From Candidatus Glassiibacteriota bacterium (GTDB taxonomy: Bacteria; Gemmatimonadota; Glassbacteria; GWA2-58-10): a stretch of 9,478 nt of DNA. Positions 1-5,803 of this stretch are shown here, in pieces. The stretch is from NCBI GenBank assembly GCA_016934095.1, contig JAFGTO010000500.1, positions 1-9,478 of the forward strand, read 5' to 3'. The notes under the pieces were generated by a model that saw only the letters and a list, made by a program, of their open reading frames with translations, had not been told where the DNA came from and made no database searches. The translations under genes were made by a program, and so were the position numbers. Each line of letters begins with the position of its first letter. Position 1 is the first letter of the stretch.

Positions 1-242
1 ACCCGCGCAACCTCATCGAATACCAGTCCCGCCGCTTTCTCGGCCAGCGCCCTGTCGCCGGTGCGCACCTTGACAGTCAGGATGGTGCCCATGGTGAAAC
101 TGTCAAAAACGTGGGTCGCCGCCTGCGGGTCGCCCCCGGGCGCAGAACCGCCGGCCCCGGCCAGGAACTTCATCCCCACGATCACCAGAGCCAGCAGCAG
201 GATTACGGCTATCCGGTAAATAAATCTAGCGGTCGCGCTCAA
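1..242 (-). CDS. apbE: FAD:protein FMN transferase (ApbE family), N-terminal fragment
   Basis: ApbE enzymes attach FMN from FAD to a Ser/Thr of partner proteins outside the cytoplasmic membrane, for example Rnf/Nqr subunits. Only the first 80 codons lie in the window; the gene runs off the left edge. Seen: a basic start, a hydrophobic segment at about residues 9-29 (signal/anchor), then a linker and the pattern HVFDSFTMGTILTVKV (about 43-58). The FxxMGT-beta-strand opening followed by an A-rich helix (ALAEKAAGLVFDEVAR) is the usual N-terminus of the family. I chose a TTG start at 242 because a stop codon lies immediately upstream in frame and a GGTGGAG ribosome binding site sits 7 bases before it. 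This start overlaps the preceding polyprenyl synthase gene by 17 bases, suggesting translational coupling. The catalytic part is not visible, so the family call rests on the N-terminus alone. Confidence 0.72.
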   Translation of the reverse strand, partial: MSATARFIYRIAVILLLALVIVGMKFLAGAGGSAPGGDPQAATHVFDSFTMGTILTVKVRTGDRALAEKAAGLVFDEVAR

Positions 243-1221
243 CTATCAGCTCCACCAGTCTTTTAAGCTTGGCTGCCTGGTCCCGGTCCGGCAGGTCTTG
301 CAGCAGCTTCACCGCCTCGGCGGCCAGTGCCAGCGCCCGGGAGCGGGTGTACTCGATACCGCCCGCTTCCTGTACCAGCGCAGCCACGCGCTCGGCCTGG
401 GCCCGGTCAATCTTCCCGCCGGCAAAAACGGCCTGGACTTCATCACGTACTTCGGGGCTCATCCGGGAGACGGCATGGATCAGCGGGAGGGTCATCTTGC
501 GGTCGAGGATATCCATGACCGTGGGCTTACCGGTTTCGGGCGTGGAGCCGATATAATCCAGCAGGTCGTCGGTGATCTGGTAAATCGAGCCGAAAAGCAT
601 GCCGTATTCGCTCAGGACCTTCCTGTTATCTCCACCGTTAAGGATCGAGGCCACGACACAGGCGACCTTGAAAAGCGAAGAAGTTTTTTCGCGGATAAAG
701 GCGAAGTAGTCCTCCTCGCCGACCCCCAGGTCGCCCTCCATGGACATTTGCCGCATCTCACCCAGGGCCAGGCTCCGGCAGGCCCGTGTAACCTCGGAGA
801 TTATCTCGAAATCCCCCAGGCGGGCTATTTCGCTGAAAGCCTGGGCCAGCAGGTAATCGCCGATGATGACACTGGTCTTGTGGTCCCACTTGGCATTGAG
901 GGTCGGTACGCCGCGCCGGAAGGCCGAATGGTCGATAGAGTCGTCGTGCACCAGCGAGGCGGTATGAATCAGCTCGATGGCCGCGCCCATCGAGATCAGC
1001 TCTCTCCTGGCCGCTCCCCCGTTCCCGGCGGCCAGGAGCATCAGCATGGGCCGGAGCATCTTGCCCGAAGTGCTGAACAGGTGGTCGACCGCCTGGTCCA
1101 CCAGACCGAAGTCCCCGTGCACCAGCTCGCCGATCAGCACCTTGATCCGCTCGAGATCATCGGCTACGGGCGACTGCAACCGGGCAAAAGAATCACGCCA
1201 ATCACTTTTCAGGCCAAGCAT
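226..1221 (-). CDS. Trans-polyprenyl diphosphate synthase, long-chain type
   Basis: This cytoplasmic enzyme condenses isopentenyl diphosphate units onto an allylic diphosphate to make the quinone side-chain precursor. With the ATG at 1221 it has 331 residues, normal for the family. Seen: the substrate-binding SGKMLRP at 52-58 (the GKxxRP motif), the first Asp-rich motif DDSID at 93-97, a KT pair near 180, the second Asp-rich motif DDLLD at 218-222, and GKPTVMDILDRKMTLP at about 231-246. The residue five before the first Asp motif is a small Ala (sequence TASLVHDD). In this family that leaves the elongation pocket open, as in octa- and heptaprenyl synthases, so I infer a long-chain product rather than FPP or GGPP. 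The reading frame is open upstream to an ATG at 1359, but those 46 codons are AT-rich, unlike the gene, and overlap a promoter-like sequence. I therefore prefer 1221, although its ribosome binding site (GAAAG) is weak. The ApbE gene follows with a 17-base overlap. Confidence 0.93.
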   Translation of the reverse strand: MLGLKSDWRDSFARLQSPVADDLERIKVLIGELVHGDFGLVDQAVDHLFSTSGKMLRPMLMLLAAGNGGAARRELISMGAAIELIHTASLVHDDSIDHSAFRRGVPTLNAKWDHKTSVIIGDYLLAQAFSEIARLGDFEIISEVTRACRSLALGEMRQMSMEGDLGVGEEDYFAFIREKTSSLFKVACVVASILNGGDNRKVLSEYGMLFGSIYQITDDLLDYIGSTPETGKPTVMDILDRKMTLPLIHAVSRMSPEVRDEVQAVFAGGKIDRAQAERVAALVQEAGGIEYTRSRALALAAEAVKLLQDLPDRDQAAKLKRLVELIVERDR

Positions 1222-1303
1222 GGTTCGGACTTTCGAAAAAACCGGCGATCCCGGAAATTCCAACCCTGGATCGGTGATATCTCTAAGAATCAATAGACTT
1301 GCT

Positions 1304-1332
1304 AAGCTAACATTCAGTACAATCAAAGTCAA
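1304..1332 (-). promoter_or_regulatory. Candidate sigma70 promoter for the polyprenyl synthase/ApbE pair
   Basis: Reading the minus strand, TTGACT (1327-1332) is followed after 17 bases by TAGCTT (1304-1309). The -35 box matches 5 of 6 consensus bases; the -10 is poor. It sits in a locally AT-rich patch. It would give a leader of about 75 bases before the ATG at 1221, and it argues against translation starting at 1359. Confidence 0.35.
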
Positions 1333-1382
1333 ACAAAACTTACCGCCGGTAAAAATCATCGGCCCCGGTCAAACGGTAAACC

Positions 1383-1411
1383 TTGACTGATCGCCGTCTG
1401 GAAAATAGATT
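1383..1411 (+). promoter_or_regulatory. Candidate sigma70 promoter for the FtsX/MacB-type permease
   Basis: TTGACT (1383-1388), a 17-base spacer and TAGATT (1406-1411) match the consensus at 5 of 6 and 4 of 6 positions. The inferred transcript would start near 1418 and carry the GC hairpin at 1453-1472 in its leader. It faces away from the promoter-like sequence at 1304-1332, giving a divergent arrangement. Confidence 0.45.
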
Positions 1412-1452
1412 GAGTCTTTATCATCCGGCCCGGCCCGGACTGTTTGAAAAAA

Positions 1453-1472
1453 CCCCGCAGCAAGCCGCGGGG
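1453..1472. repeat. REP-like GC hairpin, copy 1
   Basis: CCCCGC (1453-1458) pairs with GCGGGG (1467-1472) around the 8-base loop AGCAAGCC. The 23 bases from 1453 to 1475 match 5342-5364 at 21 positions, and the flanks share TTGAA upstream and a CGA-TTGT-like tail downstream. It ends 8 bases before a possible TTG start and 38 bases before the preferred ATG of the permease gene, so it lies in that gene's leader. There is no T-run after it, so it does not look like an intrinsic terminator. Confidence 0.7.
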
Positions 1473-1510
1473 AATGCGAGTTGTCCAATTCAACGGAAAC
1501 GACCGGATTC

Positions 1511-2605
1511 ATGATTCGCCTGGCACTTTCCAACCTCACCCAGCGCAAGATGAGAAGCGCCATCAGTGTCCTGGCACTGGCGGTGGGTATCTGCCTGTTC
1601 ATCACCCTCTGGGGCCTGGTCAACGGCGTGCTGAACGAGTTCACCCAGCGCATCCGCGGTATCGGTGCCGACATCACGGTGACCCGTACCGGGACCAACC
1701 CGCTGCTATTCGGCACCGGGGTCCTGCCTTACAAGCTCGGGGACCGGATACGCGAGATCCACGGCGTGCGCACGGTGAGCCCGGTGCTGATCTGGAAAGC
1801 TAACATCGGCAGCGCGCCCTACAACGTTTTCGGGATCGAGCCGCAGGAATTCACCGACCTGGGCGGCCAGCTTACTTTCCTGAGCGGACGCAACATCGAG
1901 GGTCCCGACGAGATGTTCGTGGACAGCAGGATCGCCGACCTGCAGAAACTCTCGGTCGATGATACCCTTTCCCTGCTCGGACACCACTTCAGGATTACGG
2001 GGATAGTCCAGCCGGGTGTGGGCACCCGGATCTTCGTGCCTTACCAGACACTGAGCCGGATCACCTCCCAGCCGGACCGGGTGAGCCTCTTTTTTGTCAG
2101 CGCCAGGTCGCCCGAGCTGGTCGAGCAGGTGGCGAGCCAGATCAGCGGCATCGACCCCGGGATCGAGACCCAGTTCATGTCGAACATCGCCGCCTCGATG
2201 AGCAAATACCTCAAGGCGCTCAACCAGTTCATCCGGGCGATCAACTACACCGCGCTGGTGATCAGCGCCCTGGTCATCCTGCTCTCGATGTACACCACGG
2301 TAGTCGAAAGAACCAGGGAGATCGGCATCCTCAAATCGCTCGGGGCCTCGCGGGTGTACATCCTGGCAACCATCCTGATCGAAGCCGTGCTGTTGTCGCT
2401 GATGGGCAGCGTGGCTGGAATCATCCTGGCGTTCATCAGCCGCAGTGCGATCCAGTGGCAGTTCCAGCTGATAACGGTGGAGATCTCCGCCGGGATCCTG
2501 GCGAGCAGTGTGTTACTGGGTTTCGGCGTGGGTCTGGTGGGCGCTTTCTACCCAGCCCTCTGGGCCTCCCGCCAGGACCCGATCAATGCCCTGGTCTACG
2601 ACTGA
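1511..2605 (+). CDS. FtsX/MacB-family ABC transporter permease
   Basis: This is the membrane subunit of a MacB/LolCE/FtsX-type (type VII) ABC system, which uses ATP on the cytoplasmic side to drive conformational work in the periplasm. The 364-residue protein shows the family layout: one N-terminal membrane helix (about 16-38), a large periplasmic domain (about 40-240), then three helices (about 243-263, 283-312 and 327-350). The hallmark cytoplasmic sequence ERTREIGILKSLGAS is at 266-280, and the C-terminus PALWASRQDPINALVYD is typical. The start could be TTG at 1481 (374 residues, just behind a GC hairpin). I prefer the ATG at 1511 because MIRLALSNLTQRK is the normal family N-terminus, though its ribosome binding site is weak. 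No ATPase or membrane-fusion partner lies nearby: the upstream gene is divergent and the downstream gene convergent. It is therefore transcribed alone here. Whether it is exporter- or lipoprotein-release-like cannot be told. Confidence 0.92.
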   Translation: MIRLALSNLTQRKMRSAISVLALAVGICLFITLWGLVNGVLNEFTQRIRGIGADITVTRTGTNPLLFGTGVLPYKLGDRIREIHGVRTVSPVLIWKANIGSAPYNVFGIEPQEFTDLGGQLTFLSGRNIEGPDEMFVDSRIADLQKLSVDDTLSLLGHHFRITGIVQPGVGTRIFVPYQTLSRITSQPDRVSLFFVSARSPELVEQVASQISGIDPGIETQFMSNIAASMSKYLKALNQFIRAINYTALVISALVILLSMYTTVVERTREIGILKSLGASRVYILATILIEAVLLSLMGSVAGIILAFISRSAIQWQFQLITVEISAGILASSVLLGFGVGLVGAFYPALWASRQDPINALVYD

Positions 2606-2691
2606 GCGCCCGGCCGCCTGACCGCGCAAATCCCTATCTGCAGGTTGCACGCTTTCCTGTGTACGTCCCGCCCCGGCCGCTCCCGGACCAC

Positions 2692-2949
2692 TCAGTAGCC
2701 CGCCAGCATCGAGACCAGCACCCTGCGCAGGATGCTCAGCACGAAAAAGGCGACAACCGGGGAAAAATCGATACCGGAAAACGGCGGGATAAGCCGGCGG
2801 AAAGGGTCGAGAAACGGGTCGGTCGCACGGCATAGCAGCACGAACCAGGGGTTGAACCGGTTGACCCTGACCCAGGACAGGATTATGCGCACCAGGATCA
2901 GGAAACTGTAAAGGGCGAGCGCCCTGTCCACCAGGTAGGGTAAGGACAT
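2692..2949 (-). CDS. YggT family membrane protein
   Basis: A small inner-membrane protein of 85 residues. YggT proteins have no settled biochemical role; they have been linked to osmotic stress tolerance and, in Gram-positives and chloroplasts, to cell-division or cofactor-assembly regions. Seen: a first helix LALYSFLILVRIILSW (11-26), the conserved linker ATDPFLDPFRRLIPPF (42-57), the GIDFSP turn (59-64), and a second helix ending in SILRR (72-76). This is a single YggT repeat with the expected signature residues. The start at 2949 is set by a strong AGGAG site 6 bases upstream; a longer frame to 2979 lacks such a site. It is convergent with the permease gene and stands alone, with no proC or yggS neighbour as seen in other bacteria. 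Confidence 0.92.
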   Translation of the reverse strand: MSLPYLVDRALALYSFLILVRIILSWVRVNRFNPWFVLLCRATDPFLDPFRRLIPPFSGIDFSPVVAFFVLSILRRVLVSMLAGY

Positions 2950-3020
2950 AAAACACTCCTGTCGCAGATAATCATTCAAGTTTCCAGCAAATCGGCCGAT
3001 AAGTCTATTGGGGACGGTAA

Positions 3021-3048
3021 GTTATCCTCATGCCCGTACAGACTTCAA
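3021..3048 (-). promoter_or_regulatory. Candidate promoter for the YggT gene
   Basis: On the minus strand TTGAAG (3043-3048), a 16-base spacer and GATAAC (3021-3026) each match 4 of 6 consensus bases. The implied leader before the ATG at 2949 is about 65 bases. This is based on box similarity alone. Confidence 0.3.
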
Positions 3049-3063
3049 CGGCACGGATCGCCG

Positions 3064-3103
3064 CAGCTTGAAAAAGCTGTCATTCATCAAGGAGGATGAG
3101 ATG
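3064..3103 (+). promoter_or_regulatory. Structured leader and ribosome binding site of the small gene at 3101
   Basis: Two adjacent stem-loops can be drawn. The first is CAGCTT/AAGCTG (3064-3069 with 3074-3079) closed by a GAAA tetraloop. The second pairs 3084-3088 (TCATC) with 3095-3099 (GATGA), leaving AAGGAG in the loop. It extends, past one bulged G at 3100, to pair CAT 3081-3083 with the start codon 3101-3103. The Shine-Dalgarno sequence AAGGAGG is followed by 5 bases and the ATG. The strong site decides the start; whether the fold regulates translation is inference. Confidence 0.5.
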
Positions 3104-3334
3104 CTCAAATCCAGCCGCCGTAAACGGCGAAAAACCTCCCCCAACAGTCCATGGAAGAAAGCTAAAGACTTTTTCCTGGCCAGACCCGGCGTGCTCAAAG
3201 AGGCTCCCCTGCCGGTGCCTGAGCCGGACAGCACGGACTGGCTGATCTGCCCCCACGATACCACCAGCGGACTGGGCGTCAGGCGCGGTACCCAGAGTAA
3301 GCCCTCGGGCAAGACACCCGCAAATATATTCTAA
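3101..3334 (+). CDS. Small basic hypothetical protein (77 aa)
   Basis: I do not recognise a family. The protein opens with a very basic stretch (MLKSSRRKRRK), has a mid-section rich in Pro and acidic residues (PLPVPEPDSTDW, about 41-52), and ends in a Ser/Lys/Gly-rich tail (QSKPSGKTPANIF). There is no membrane segment or signal peptide, and only one Cys. The basic N-terminus could bind nucleic acid or an acidic surface, but nothing proves this. Reality of the gene rests on the AAGGAGG ribosome binding site 5 bases before the ATG, one of the best sites in the window, and on its position in a gap otherwise without genes. The frame is open upstream to an ATG at 3008, but the internal start is far better supported. 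It is flanked by a divergent YggT gene and a convergent permease gene, so it is probably monocistronic. An opposite-strand frame (3028-3312) has no such support. Confidence 0.6.
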   Translation: MLKSSRRKRRKTSPNSPWKKAKDFFLARPGVLKEAPLPVPEPDSTDWLICPHDTTSGLGVRRGTQSKPSGKTPANIF

Positions 3335-3377
3335 GAGGCACGCAGCCGCTCAAACCCGGCGGCGGAATTGCGGGAAA

Positions 3378-3404
3378 CGCCGGGGACCAACCGGGCCTCC
3401 GGCG
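3378..3404 (-). terminator. Possible 3' hairpin after the DppC-like gene
   Basis: CGCCGG (3378-3383) pairs with CCGGCG (3399-3404), with two further G-C pairs possible across a bulge. It begins 20 bases past the stop codon of the DppC-like gene in its direction of transcription. Only three T follow on that strand, so it is at best a weak intrinsic terminator or a transcript-end stabiliser. Confidence 0.25.
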
Positions 3405-3423
3405 AAGTCCAGGACCTTTGCGC

Positions 3424-4254
3424 TCAAAGACTCTTTTTCAGCCTTGGGTCCAGCACGTCCCGCAGCCCATCCCCCAGCATGTTGAACCCCAGCACGGTGA
3501 GCAGTATAGCCAGGCCGGGGAAAACACAGGCCCAGGGACGGCTGGTCAGGTAGAACTGCCCTTCGGTGATCATTGCGCCCCAGCTCGGCAGCGGCGGCTG
3601 GGCACCCAGCCCCAGAAAGCTGAGCCAGGCCTCGGTGAGGATGTTGCCGGCCACCCCCAGGGTCAGGGCCACGCTCAGGGTACCCACCGTATTGGGCAGC
3701 ACGTGCACCACCACAATCCTGAGCGGGCTCACCCCTACCGCCCGTGCCGCGGTGATGTAGTCCCGCTCCTTGATCGACATCACTTCCGACCTGACCAGCC
3801 GGGCGATGCCCGCCCAACCCACCAGCCCCAGGACAATGAAGATCTTGGCCACCGTGGGATTTTCGAACACGGCCATCACGGCCAGGGCGAACAGCGCGGT
3901 GGGAAAGGCGAACACGATATCGGTCAGGCGCATCAGCACCTCATCCACCCAGCCGCCGAGATAGCCGGCCAGCGCACCAACCAGCGTACCCACCAGTCCG
4001 GAGATGATCACGGCGATCACCCCGATGGCCAGGGAGATCCTCCCCCCGTAGATCACCCGGCTGAGCACGTCCCGGCCCAGGTAGTCCGTGCCGAAAGGGT
4101 GCGCGGCCGAGGGCGGCTCCATCACGTGGCCGATATCCACCTGGTAGGGGTCGGCCGGGGCCAGCCAGTCGGCGGCCGCGGCTGCGACCACCAGCAGCGC
4201 GGCCAGGGCCAGGCCGATCATCAGGGTAGAGGAGTGTCGCGCCGGTGCTCTCAT
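3424..4254 (-). CDS. Dipeptide/oligopeptide ABC transporter permease, DppC/OppC type
   Basis: This is the second transmembrane subunit of a peptide (or nickel/opine-type) importer in the inner membrane. At 276 residues it has normal DppC length. Seen: an N-terminal helix (about 11-29), the family signature HPFGTDYLGRDVLSRVIYGG (52-71), helices filling about 73-97 and 112-160, and the ATPase-contacting EAA loop YITAARAVGVSPLRIVVVH (166-184). Then follow EAWLSFLGLGAQPPLPSWG (208-226) and the closing GDGLRDVLDPRL (261-272). The start ATG overlaps the stop of the DppB-like gene by four bases (ATGA), with AAGGAG 8 bases upstream, so the two are translationally coupled. The expected ATPase genes (dppD/dppF) do not follow; the next genes downstream point the other way. 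Substrate cannot be read from the permease. Confidence 0.95.
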   Translation of the reverse strand: MRAPARHSSTLMIGLALAALLVVAAAAADWLAPADPYQVDIGHVMEPPSAAHPFGTDYLGRDVLSRVIYGGRISLAIGVIAVIISGLVGTLVGALAGYLGGWVDEVLMRLTDIVFAFPTALFALAVMAVFENPTVAKIFIVLGLVGWAGIARLVRSEVMSIKERDYITAARAVGVSPLRIVVVHVLPNTVGTLSVALTLGVAGNILTEAWLSFLGLGAQPPLPSWGAMITEGQFYLTSRPWACVFPGLAILLTVLGFNMLGDGLRDVLDPRLKKSL

Positions 4255-5207
4255 CCGCCGGCTCCTTTTCCGGCTGCCCCGGAGAGCCTGACCCTGGGGT
4301 CGATCCAGGCATAGACCAGGTCTATCACCAGGTTGGCCGCCACAAAGATAAAAGCCAGGAAGATCACGCCGCCCTCTACTACCGGCAGGTCGCGCACCAG
4401 GATGGCATCGTAGATCGCCCGGCCGATCCCCGGCCAGGCGAAAACAGTCTCGGTGGCCACCGCCCCTCCCAGCAGGCCCGCCAGGTTGGTGCCGATCACG
4501 GTTACCAGCGGCATGGCCGCATTGCGCAGCGCGTGCCTGAAAAGGATACGCCTCTCTGGAAGGCCCCGGGTGCGTGCGGCCAGGATGTAATCGGTGCGCA
4601 GCACCTCCAGCAGGGATGAGCGGGTGATGCGCGCGAAATATCCGGTGCTGATAGCGCTCAGGCTTACCGCGGGCAGGACCAGGTATCTCAAGGCCCCGTG
4701 CTCTCCGTACCCCCCCACCGGCAGCCAGCCCAGCCAGACCGAGAACACCACGATCAACATCAGGCCGAGCCAGAAAACCGGGGTGGAGATACCCAGCAGC
4801 GACATCACCATCACGCCGTAGTCCAGGAAGCGGCCGTGTTTCGCCGCGGCCAGCACCCCGGCGCAGATACCGAATACCAGGGCGATCAGCACTGCGGCCA
4901 GCGCCAGCTTGACCGTGGCAGGGAAGCGCTCGAAGATCACCCGGGAGACCGGCCTGCGCTGACGGAAGGAGTAGCCCAGGTCCCCGCGGGCCAGGCTTGC
5001 CAGGTAGCCCAGGTAGCGCTGCCAGACCGGTCGGTCCAGTCCCATCTGCTCGCGCAGCAGCTCGAGGGTCTGCTCATCTGCGTGCTGGCCGGCCATCATC
5101 CGGGCCGGGTCCCCGGGGATCACGTACATCAGCACGAAAACCAGGGTGGCGATCCCCCAGAGCACCGGCAGCAGGGAGAGGATCCGGCGCAGCAGGAAAA
5201 AAAGCAT
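4251..5207 (-). CDS. Dipeptide/oligopeptide ABC transporter permease, DppB/OppB type
   Basis: This is the first transmembrane subunit of the same importer. With the ATG at 5207 it has 318 residues, close to the family norm. Seen: an N-terminal helix LLPVLWGIATLVFVLMYVIP (12-31) running into PGDP, the periplasmic region GLDRPVWQRYLGYL (56-69) and GDLGYSF (75-81), then five further helices. The EAA loop DYILAARTRGLPERRILFRH (206-225) would dock an ATPase. The conserved ETVFAWPGIGRAIYDAILVR (253-272) and DPRVRL (303-308) complete the signature. A GTG at 5216 would add three residues without a better ribosome binding site, and MLFFLLRRI is the typical family start. It heads a two-gene unit with the DppC-like gene. 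Upstream lie a 15-base dyad and about 940 bases of repeats that separate it from the binding-protein gene at 6149-7801. Confidence 0.95.
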   Translation of the reverse strand: MLFFLLRRILSLLPVLWGIATLVFVLMYVIPGDPARMMAGQHADEQTLELLREQMGLDRPVWQRYLGYLASLARGDLGYSFRQRRPVSRVIFERFPATVKLALAAVLIALVFGICAGVLAAAKHGRFLDYGVMVMSLLGISTPVFWLGLMLIVVFSVWLGWLPVGGYGEHGALRYLVLPAVSLSAISTGYFARITRSSLLEVLRTDYILAARTRGLPERRILFRHALRNAAMPLVTVIGTNLAGLLGGAVATETVFAWPGIGRAIYDAILVRDLPVVEGGVIFLAFIFVAANLVIDLVYAWIDPRVRLSGAAGKGAGG

Positions 5208-5229
5208 GGCACGCACCCGTTAGAGTGAG

Positions 5230-5244
5230 TTTGTAACTTACAAA
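5230..5244. promoter_or_regulatory. Operator-like dyad upstream of the DppB-like gene
   Basis: TTTGTAA (5230-5236), one central base and TTACAAA (5238-5244) form a perfect 7-base inverted repeat. It lies 22 bases upstream of the permease ATG at 5207. The size and odd centre resemble a binding site for a dimeric regulator. A weak -10-like TGTAAG on the minus strand overlaps it. A regulator cannot be named. Confidence 0.35.
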
Positions 5245-5256
5245 GGCGTAAAGGAT

Positions 5257-5293
5257 CAGGCACAAAGTGGCAAAGAAGAACAGGCACAAAGTG
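5257..5293. repeat. Two-copy 13-base direct repeat, period 24
   Basis: CAGGCACAAAGTG occurs at 5257-5269 and again at 5281-5293. Read on the minus strand it gives CACTTTGTGCCTG, close to the CTCTGTGCCT phrase that recurs in the plus strand near 5845, 6000 and 6115. It therefore looks like part of the same low-complexity repeat family in opposite orientation. It lies 50-86 bases upstream of the permease start. Confidence 0.6.
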
Positions 5294-5341
5294 AAAAAGA
5301 ACAAGGCGAATAATTTCATTTAAGCCGGATAATTGAAGACT

Positions 5342-5443
5342 CCCCGCATCAAGCTGCGGGGAATCTTCGATTGTTAAGGTGTATTTGATTATTTTTTATT
5401 CGCTCGCTATTCCCGCCGTTCACGGCGGGAACATGCGCTCGCT
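5342..5443. repeat. REP-like hairpin pair (copy 2 of the CCCCGC hairpin)
   Basis: Two stem-loops lie close together. The first, CCCCGCA/TGCGGGG (5342-5348 with 5355-5361), is nearly identical to the hairpin at 1453-1472, with its stem lengthened by one pair. The second is a perfect 9-base stem, TTCCCGCCG/CGGCGGGAA (5410-5418 with 5423-5431), with a TTCA loop. CGCTCGCT occurs directly on both sides of the second stem (5401-5408 and 5436-5443). Paired palindromes with conserved flanks are typical of repetitive extragenic palindromes moved by REP-associated (Y1-type) transposases; no such gene is in the window. Confidence 0.65.
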
Positions 5444-5466
5444 GTTCAATTCATTAAAGACTTTGT

Positions 5467-5593
5467 CCTGTGCATTTAAAACGCCGGCGGGCGCGGGCTG
5501 GCAGCCTTTTTGCTTTGGCACTGGTATTCGGTTAAACCGACCCGGCGGGAGGAGGGCAAAAAGGATGCCAGCCCGCGCCTGTCAGAGCACAGG
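5467..5593. repeat. 127-base imperfect inverted repeat (MITE-like or long RNA hairpin)
   Basis: The main arms are 5490-5513 and 5556-5579, 24 bases each, and pair at 23 positions. They read GGCGCGGGCTGGCA, one variable base, then CCTTTTTGC. Outside them CCTGTGC (5467-5473) pairs with GCACAGG (5587-5593). Inside, CGGTT/AACCG (5529-5533 with 5535-5539) forms a small apical stem. The whole can form a cruciform or one long hairpin. No protein is encoded, and there is no obvious target-site duplication. Confidence 0.65.
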
Positions 5594-5803
5594 GCTTGCT
5601 CGTTGCTGAAATCTGCGAATGATCCGGGTTAATAGCTTCGTACTTAGTTTTACCTGACGTTTTGCACTAACATTTTATCGTTTGCCCTGCGAACCTGGCG
5701 TTCGACGCACAGCGCGAGCCGGGTTGAGAGCTGGTCTCTTTGTCCCTCTTCCGCGTCCGGGGCATTGCGGCTGCCCTGAAAAAGGCTATAATCGCATTCC
5801 GCT

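Noticed and set aside
298..1296. A 332-codon plus-strand frame opposite the polyprenyl synthase
   Set aside because: It is antisense to a gene with all expected catalytic motifs and has the typical His/Gln/Gly-rich composition of a GC-rich shadow.
2606..2691. Possible shared terminator between the convergent permease and YggT genes
   Set aside because: The two CGGCCG-containing segments are direct rather than inverted copies, and I found no stem with a T-run on either strand.
3418..4314. A 298-codon plus-strand frame opposite the DppC gene, and similar frames opposite the DppB gene
   Set aside because: Antisense shadows of well-recognised permeases, very rich in His, Gln and Pro, without ribosome binding sites.
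5074..5319. A minus-strand frame starting with a hydrophobic stretch (MKLFALFFFTLCLFFF)
   Set aside because: The hydrophobicity comes from the CTTTGTGCC-type repeat, and the frame then enters the DppB gene out of frame. Not a leader peptide that I can support.
5765..5792. TTGCGG and a perfect TATAAT 16 bases apart on the plus strand
   Set aside because: The -35 box matches only three positions and no plus-strand gene follows; the TATAAT may be chance in AT-richer DNA.
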